Part shown: positions 1-9,100 of the stretch, in pieces | How positions within the stretch are numbered: position 1 is the first letter of the stretch | How the letters are laid out: each line of letters starts with the position of its first letter | DNA from: Christensenella sp. UBA4626 | GTDB lineage: Bacteria; Bacillota; Clostridia; Christensenellales; UBA1242 | DNA: 13,382 nucleotides | Direction: 5' to 3' | Assembly (NCBI GenBank): GCA_002406115.1 | Contig: DHNC01000040.1 | Coordinates: 1-13,382, forward strand | Notes under the pieces: model-generated | What the model was told of the DNA's origin: nothing | Seen by the model: the letters and a program-made list of their open reading frames with translations, nothing else | Database searches by the model: none | Translations under genes and position numbers: made by a program

Positions 1-28
1 ATTATATATAAAATAATAAATAATTCAT

Positions 29-58
29 TTGACAATTATCTACAAAAAAAATTATAAT
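29..58 (+). promoter_or_regulatory. Sigma-A-type promoter of the giant lipoprotein gene
   Basis: TTGACA at 29-34 and TATAAT at 53-58 both match the consensus exactly, with an 18-nt spacer; the flanking sequence is A/T-rich and the region upstream (1-28) could act as an UP element. Transcription would begin near position 65, giving a leader of about 45 nt before the ATG at 111. No operator-like dyad overlaps the boxes, so strong constitutive expression is plausible, but that is inferred from the boxes alone. Confidence 0.8.
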
Positions 59-66
59 TAAATTAA

Positions 67-98
67 AAATAATTTACGGCATTTAGGTTAAATTATTT
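67..98 (+). promoter_or_regulatory. Leader hairpin just upstream of the ribosome binding site
   Basis: Positions 67-76 (AAATAATTTA) and 89-98 (TAAATTATTT) are perfect reverse complements, giving a 10-bp all-A/U stem with a 12-nt loop (77-88). It would sit within a few bases of the predicted 5' end and stop 2 nt before the Shine-Dalgarno site (AGGGGA, 101-106). It could stabilise the long mRNA or modulate ribosome access. An A/U-only stem is weak, and in AT-rich DNA a chance match is possible. Confidence 0.4.
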
Positions 99-110
99 AT
101 AGGGGAAGAA

Positions 111-3100
111 ATGAAAAAAACTGTCAGAATTATTGGTTTAATTTTTACATTTTTTGTATGTACGCTTTTTTCTGCGTGCAAAGTGAATTATAAAAACTTA
201 CGCATTAGTTTCTATTCTGGCAGTGGGGAGCAGGTTGAATCTGTTCGTTTGCTTTTGGACGATGATGAATTGGCTAGTGCAACAATGGCAATCCAGTTTG
301 ACGGAATTAAGGAAGAAAATATCGACCAAGTTTTGGTTTATGATTACCCATCAGGTTTGGTTAAAATTGAAAACGGCACAGTTCAAGGCAACAAGTATTT
401 TGTAAACTTACAAGCAAGTTCGGCAGGCAATGGCAGGTTGTATGTTAAGCACCTTGCGTCAAACAAAACCGCATCAATTGATTTGAAAGTGGACAAAAAA
501 TCTAGTTATGTAAAAGCAAAAGTTTCAGAATATGTTGTTTCTATCCCAACCGAAGATGAAAGGACTTTTACCCTTAACATCAATGACCTTATTGAGCAAG
601 ACGGCACAAACCAAATTGCTTTTACAACAGATACGACAAACAACCGTGTTTCAGGCGTAACATTTACCACTGCCAAATTTGAAGAGGACATGACGGAAGA
701 ATACATAACAGGCTTTGAAGTTTCAAGTTCAGTTTTACACAATTCAAGCCTTAAAATCTACCCAGTAAGTTTTATGCAAGGTGACGAAGAGGTTAAAACT
801 TATTTAGACCAAGAAATCACCATCACGTTTGCAAAGCCTTTGACAGAAGAAACTTTTGTTTTGGATATTGATGACGACCACAAAGAAAACGGCAATATCG
901 ACTGGAAAAATCCGATATATCTGATAGCAAAGGACACAACTGCAGTTATCAATCAGAATGACGATGGCAAAGTGCGCTGGGCATATCAAATGAACAACAT
1001 TGCTCTTGACTTGAAATATATTGCTGAAGAAAATCCGTACGATTTGATTGGCGACACCAGCGAAAAATATTATTCAAAGTATTACGACCTCAAATGGGAA
1101 ATTCCATCAAGGTTTGAAAATATCATCATTGCAACGATCAATGAAAAAAACCAACTGGTGATTGAGGCAAAGGATTATGCGGATGAAATTGCAGATATAA
1201 AAATCAGATTGGTTCCAAAAATTGACGGCGACCTTGACATTGTGGAAAGGACTGTGAGGGTTAAATGTGAAATCAAGCCAACCGAATATGAAATTTCCGT
1301 TCAAGGCAAAATTCAAGCCAACAACGGCACCAAAAATGTTTATGATATCGACTTGTATGATTATTATCGCACAAGCGTGTATGGGGCAAGTTTTACTTTC
1401 CGCCCATTGATGGAATATTCTTATGCTGATTTGAAAAACATCAAAATCAGGCTCAATCCAGAGATTTTGGATGTAAAAACGGATAAAAATCCAGACGGTG
1501 TTCATGCAACAATTACAAACGGAGAAAATTTAACAACAACCGCTGTTGCAAGCAACAAATATTTGCTCCGCTTCTATTTGGACGGAAAACCTTTGGAGTT
1601 TGAAGTGGATGACCGAGATGAATCTATGGTCGTTTCAAAAGGTATTTTGTATCAACAGGATTTAAAGCGTATTCAAATCAAATACACCGAAATTTCTACA
1701 AATAATGATGACAAAAGTTTGACTTGTTATGTTGAAAACTATTATAGCGGCGATAAAACATATCTCAAAAACGTCAAACCAACAACTGCCACTTTGCAAT
1801 TTAACCACAAAGAGGGCATTACTGACATCACAATCTACGGTGGTGAATTGACATCCACATCAGGCACAAAATTAGACCATATCGAAACAATTACGGACGA
1901 AAATGCTGAGGTTAAGGTTTCAAATGTTTATTTAAACCGTGCAGACACAAAAAATTATGCTATATATGCAAGCAAGATTTTTGGCGATAAAAATAAGATT
2001 ATCTCTTCCGCCTCAATCAATGTAAAAGTTATCGGTGGCGGCAAAAATCCGTTAAAACTTCAACAAAATATTGATAATTCAACCCTAGGGCAAGAAATTC
2101 GCTATGACTACAACGCTAGTCAAGGTGCAAGTAACAATGCAATTTTAATGGTGACAGATAGCAATACTGATGTGGGATATTACACTATTCAATTTGTCAA
2201 CAATGATGAAGTTATTTACACAATAAATTGCTTGGTTTATGAGCAATTGACAGAAAAAGATGTAAATTATGTCGTACCTGACAACAAATATTTGATACAA
2301 AACAAACAATTTGACGCTGAGAGCAATGATTATGTTTACAAATATGGCGACTACTCATCCGAATACATAGTTAAAGCGGATAAGAACAACAGTATTGAAC
2401 TTTTTGTAAATATTCCAGAGCAGTTCACTTCCGACTACATTGCCGGCGTGGATTTTGAATTATCATTAAATGAACAAAAGATTTCCGATTATGTGGAAAG
2501 CTTTGTGAATAACCGCAAAATCAGTCTGATATTCAAAAAAGGCAGTTATCTTGAAGCAGAAAATGGATATATCACCTTAAATGCAAAAATCAAAACTCAA
2601 AAGTTTACAAACATTTTAACAAAAGATGACAATTATGATGAAGTTAAAATATCAACAACTTTCTTTGTGTATGAAGAAATCACAAAACAAGATATTTCCC
2701 TTAATGTGACAAATATTAAAGGCTATTGGAACAGCTCTTTAAGTGCTTATCTTAAAGATTTGTCCATGGCGGACTTAAAAGTTTCCTTGCCTAGCGACAA
2801 AGCATATCTTTGGAACTATGTACAGCCTCAAAAGCAAGACCTCGAAAACTATAAAATTGGTATAGAATATCAAAAATTAGCTTCCGATGCGGAGTTTGAT
2901 GTAAACACAAAATATTATAATTCTTACGGTGTGGAGCAACCGGTAGATGCCGAAAATTTTGAACAGCTTAAAAATTCGCTTTACACACTGGCACCAAACT
3001 ATCAAGTGATTTGGTATGCAACAATGTTTGACGGCTCAAACCCAGAATATGTGCTAAACGCAACCGAGCAAAGTCAGCGTGGGATTAAACTTGAATTTGT

Positions 3101-6100
3101 TGGAAATTCCAGCTCAATTTCATGCGATGTTTATGCGCAAATCAAGCAATTCGATTTGCCAGAATTGACGCTTAAATGCCATATTGAAATCAGCGTCCCA
3201 GTTGTTACAACCAACCTTTATTTAACCAGCGAAACCAAGCAAATCCAAAACGGAAACCAATCTGTAATCAGTTTGATTGCTGGACAAGAATATGAGGTGC
3301 AAGTTGAGCAATATTCAACCGAATTTGAAAACCTGCCTTCTTATCAAAGGTTTGTAACAAATCCGGGCTTTGAAATGGTTGTGGTGGACAGCAACGGCAA
3401 CATTTACGACAGCGTTGTGTCGGTAAGCGGCAACAATCGTAACATCCTTAAAGTTAAAAGCGAATTTATTTTAACATCCAACTTAAAACTGATTGTGTTT
3501 GCAAAGGATGCTTTGGCTAGCAAACTTTCCGAGTCTGCTTCTGGATACGAAAATCCACAAAATTTCTTGATGGAAAACCACAAATCTGCGTATATTTCAA
3601 TTGATTTGGTTGTTTCAAACGGAACAAGTGCAAATCCATATCCTATTTATGACGAAGACGATTTTTGGCAAATAAACAAGGATGCCCTTGCAAAAACCAA
3701 ATACTATCGCTTGATGAATAACATCTATCTAAACAAAATTGAAGCAATAAGTGGCTTTTCGGGTGGCATTGACACATTGTCAACTCAAACATATCAAACA
3801 ATTTATGGCGTAAAACTGACAAATGACAATCTCAACTTGTTCACAAATTTTGCAGGCTCAATGGAAAACATAAATTTTGATGTAACTTACGAAATCAAAG
3901 AGTACAATGTTTCACCAAAGAACAATGCAAGTGACAAAGATATAAATATCGGCGTGTTTGATGTGACAAAAGAAACTGCAAATTTAACCAATGTGTCCTC
4001 CACATCAAATGGCTCTATAACTTTTGAGGGCAAAACACATTCAGACAACTCTCAACTTAACAACTACATTTACATCGGTGGCTTGGTTGGCACAAACTCG
4101 GGCACAATTAAATATCTTAGCCACTCCGTTTCCAACTCTGCAACGCTTTATTTAAGCGGCGACTATGGCTATTTTGGCGGGCTTGTTGGTTGGAACAAGG
4201 GGACAATCAATGGCGTGGAGCAATCGGAGGATTCAAAGGCTGGTCAAAACATCACTTACACCACTTATTATGCGGACCAAGGCATAACTCAGGTTGTAAA
4301 CCTCACCGCTTCTGGCTTTAGTTCAGGTGCGTTGGGCGGCTTGGTTGGCTTGAACAATGGCGATATTCAAAATGGTTATGTTTCTGGACAAATCAATCAA
4401 GAAAGTCAAAAATTAAATAATGTTGGTGGCGTGATTGGCAAAAACACACAAACACAAAAATCAGTTGGAATTGGTTTAAGTGGCACTAGTTTAAATTCTA
4501 TTACTTTTAACGAAACTTCTACAATTTTGTTAAATCTTAAATCTTCCGTACAAATCACAGCAAACGACAATATCGGCGGCATAACTGGTGTGGACGAAAA
4601 TGGCTTGTATTCAAACGCAAAATATCAAATTTTGGCAAGCTCAACTTACGGCATAAATGCAAATTCTTATGTTGGCGGCATAATTGGCAACGCCTCAGAC
4701 AGTATGTTGGAATATTGCTCGGTTTATAGTTATCGTTGGAACTACACTTCTGATGATTTGAAAGATAAATCAGCGGACATCATTGGCAAGGCAGACACGG
4801 CAGGCTTTATCGGGTTTGCAAAGTCAACAAATACTTCTATTTCCGCTGGCGACAACAACCAAATCACAGCAATTAAAAATTCAAGCATAAATGGCTATAT
4901 AGATGGCAGTCACGCATTTATTGCAAAAAGCGAAAACACAAATGCAATCATTGACTTATATATGTTGGGTTACACAACCAATGTTGACTTTAACCTTAAA
5001 GGCGGCAGTGATGGCAAATCTGACACAGTAAATATAAACTATGCTTATGCTTACATTATCAATAAAACCGATGAAAATAAGGAAATTTCAATTGGGGAAA
5101 TTGTATCAGGTGCTGACGGCATCATTCGCTCAGGTTGGGCAAAAAATGACAAAATCAACGCAAGCAAGCCTTATATTTTGGCAAAAGGGCAACAAATAAA
5201 GCCTTTGTTTGATGTTGCACCAACAAGTGTTAGTTTGCAGCTGAAAGATGAAATGGAAGCAATATATGGCGTTAAAGATAGCAACGGCGAGTTGGTTTCG
5301 GGCATCATAAATATAAATTTATTTGATTACAACCTGGATCCAAACAGCGAGAGTTACACCAAAGATTATCAAGCACAAACAGACAAAAACACACACAAAT
5401 TAGATGAATTGTTCAACATCACGGCAGAACCAGCAGATTTCTTAACTGAGGTTCGTTTGAGCGTAACATCGTCAGACAGTTCGGTTGTGCTTGTGTCAAA
5501 CAGCAGTTTGATTGTGCGTTCAGCAGGGCAAGCGGTCATAACTTTCAAATCAGTATTAAATTCCGCCGTTGAAGCACACATAACAATAAATGTTGCAAAC
5601 CCTATTGGCGACAATGTAAGTTTGTATTTAGCACGAGATAACACAACGATTCGAGGTCAAGAAAGTGAACCAACAAATAAATACATTGTTAAATTGACAA
5701 AAAATGAGGCAGTGCTTTTGAACTATCTTTCAAGTTCGACTGAAATTTGGAACCAAGGCACTTCTAATCAAACCATCATGAATTTGGCTACAAACAAGCA
5801 AACTTATCTATTAGTGCAGGTTTCATACACTGGCACACTTGAAAAAGACAAAACTATCAACGATTATTTGCAAATTAGCGGTCAACAATTGGAATCCGAC
5901 GGCAGCATTGAGTTGAATTACAACACACCATTCAGCATCAAGGCGGTTGAAAAAATTGAGGACGTGACGTTCAACTTTACTGTAACACCTTATATGATAG
6001 TCTATTTTGGCAATGCAAAATACAAAATAACATCAAACAAAACCATTTATTTTGATGTGCAAACTGTAAGCGGCGTTTCTAACATATCTTTAAGCACTGA

Positions 6101-9100
6101 AAAAGTGATTTTGTATCCAAACGACACAACAATCATTACTGCATATTTAACGACGGATAAGGCAATTTTAACAAACGAAAATGCTTATGAACTTATCGAC
6201 AATATCCAATTTAATGAAAGCACCATAACAGACATCTCAACATATATCTCAATCATCAAAATTGGCGATTGGGCAAACGATAAACAAACCATAAAATATC
6301 AACTGACAATGCCAGGCGAGAATGATTATAACCTGCACGAAAATAACACTATGATAATCAATTTTGCCGCATCTGGCGACCTTGGCACTGGGGTGAGAAA
6401 TAGTGTTCAATTGTCTTTGTTAAAGCAACGCATTGACGAACTTGTTGTCCGCAACTATATCTACGAGTGTAACAATGACGGCGAGTTTGATTACACAAAA
6501 TACACTCAAAAGAACACCCTTAGACCAGTTGGCGAGGGTTTGATTACGATTGATATATCTCCAATCAACGGCTATTATGATTATCTTGAAATCAGCGATA
6601 TAACCGGCGGAGAGGAAATTGTGTTTGTTCAAACCGACGCACCTCATGGCAAACGTGTGTTGGAAAATGTTCAAGCGTCATCGGACAATTTGGGCATAAG
6701 ATTGAAAAATCCATCAACAGTAAACAAGGATGACGATAAAACCATATATATTGCCACTATGATTGATGCAAACTACACCAGCCGCAAACATACAGTTCAG
6801 GTTCGTGCATATGTGGAAGGTGAATTGATAAAATCCACCAACATGGAAATTGATGTAAAAATGTTGCCAGAAGCAAACATTTATCTTGTTAAATCTGACG
6901 GCACAATTGTAAGAAACTGGAATGGCAACCAATATATTGCGGCAAACACAACAATCCGCTTTAAAGTGGAAACAAAAAATAGCGACGATGTTGAACCTAC
7001 GGTTGAAGCAGTGATTGGCAACGCAAAACAGACTGTTACAAACGAAGGCAACGGAATTTATTCTGTAAAACTAACAGACACGGCAGGCAGCACCTTGACA
7101 ATCAAGGCAACTACATATTTGACTTTGAACAACGGCGACATTGAAGAGGCAACCACAACTGTGGATTATTTAATCGAAAATTATGTCATCAACGATATGA
7201 GTGTAACCCACAGCACCACAACAACTGTCGACGGCGAAAAACAAACCAAAATCTATGGCAATCTTGGCACGAATGTCGGCATTGAATTTTACTTTAACAA
7301 CACCGATTTGGATTATAAGGATAATTTAGATAGCTACACCAAAGATACTTACAAAGATGGCACTAAAGGTTATCCAATTTCAAATCTCCTTGCAACAATA
7401 AACGGCGAAAATGCATTAAATTATTTATCTTTTGATATTTCAAGGGTTAAACTTGATGACGGTGAAACAATAACTACCAATGATACAAAAACCGAAGTGT
7501 ATATTGAAAAGGACGAAAAATCAACAACGGTTGCAACTTTATCAGCATCAAGCAGCGGCATAAATGTTATGATGAATAAAGACCTTGATATTGATTTAAA
7601 GCTCACTCTTGGATTGAAACTTGATAATGAACACAATTTTGTTTTGGCAGCAGATAATGAAACACCAGTATTGACCAAAACTTTCACTTATCAATTAGAT
7701 TTCATTGAAGAAAGTTCGTTCTTGGAGCCTATTGCGGTTCGCACTCAAGAGGACTTTGAAAATATGTCAAGCGGTGGGGATTATATCCTTGCAAACGACA
7801 TCGAATTGGTTGCATATAACCCAATCAATGTAAAATTGAACACTTTTGACGGTAACGGACACAAAATCTCTATCAAGAGTTTTGGCACATTCAGCGATGC
7901 AAACATAAGTGCCGGTCTGTTCAAACAAATTGAAGAGGGCATGGTTGTAAGCAATTTAACAATCGAATATTCCTTGGGCGACGCTTCAAAAGAATATTTC
8001 TACAACCTTTGCAATGATACAGAAAATGTAAGTTATACCGACGCAAACTTTGGCGGTGTGACAGCAACAAACAGTGGTGTCATCACCAACTGCCATGTTG
8101 TAGGCAAAATTGCTTTGTGCGCAACCGGCGTGGAACAGGTTGTTTCAAATGACGAAATCGACTTTAATATCGCTGGTTTGGTGGCGGAAAACACAAGCAC
8201 AGGCCGCATAACTCATTCTTCAAGCCAACTTGATGTTTCAGCAAAAGCAAACATCGCTGGCGTTGTGTACACAAACTCTGGCAAAATTGCTTCCACATAC
8301 TTTGACGCAAGGGAAAACAAAGGCAAAATTTATGCATACAACAACAATGTTGTGGTGCCTTACTCAATCAATGTCGCAGGCTTTGTGTTTAGCAACGAAG
8401 CCGGTGGTGAAATTTCCATGAGTTATGTTGAATCCGGAACTCACACAAGGAACGGTTCAAAAATTGGCAACATTTCAGCCAAAGACTATTCTTCTGGTTT
8501 CGTGTTTGAAAATAGAGGCTCGGTTTACGATTGTTATGCTGACATTGAGTTGATTGGCGAATCCAGCCACAACCACATTTCCGGTTTTGTTTATGACAAC
8601 TCTGGCAGCGTATCCAACTGTTATTCATACATCAATAAGGGCAACAAAACAAACTTGCTTAGTATGTTTGCTTTGGAAAACAGCACTGGCATTTCAAACT
8701 GCTATGAAGTTAAACAAGACACAGTCGGCTACGACAACAATGTTGACGGATTGACAACTGTCAGTGTTCTCAATAGAACACTCAAAACAAGTTATCCAAC
8801 CTTTATGTTTGGCGACAATGCAAACGCAGTATGGCAGATTTTAAACTCAAGTTTGCCAAAAATCTCTTCCACACAAGACAAAGTGGAATTTACAGGCAGC
8901 ACATTTGATTCTGACGCAGAAAAAAATGCTGAATATCCAAGCAGAATCCATGGTCTTAAAGATTTGGAACTTGTCAGGACAGAAATTAAAGACGACAACG
9001 GCGTAGTAATAAATGTGGAATATAAATATAAACTCATTGCCAATGATTATGGCGAAAAACAAAACCCAATTTTGATTTACGATTTAACAACTTGGAATTA

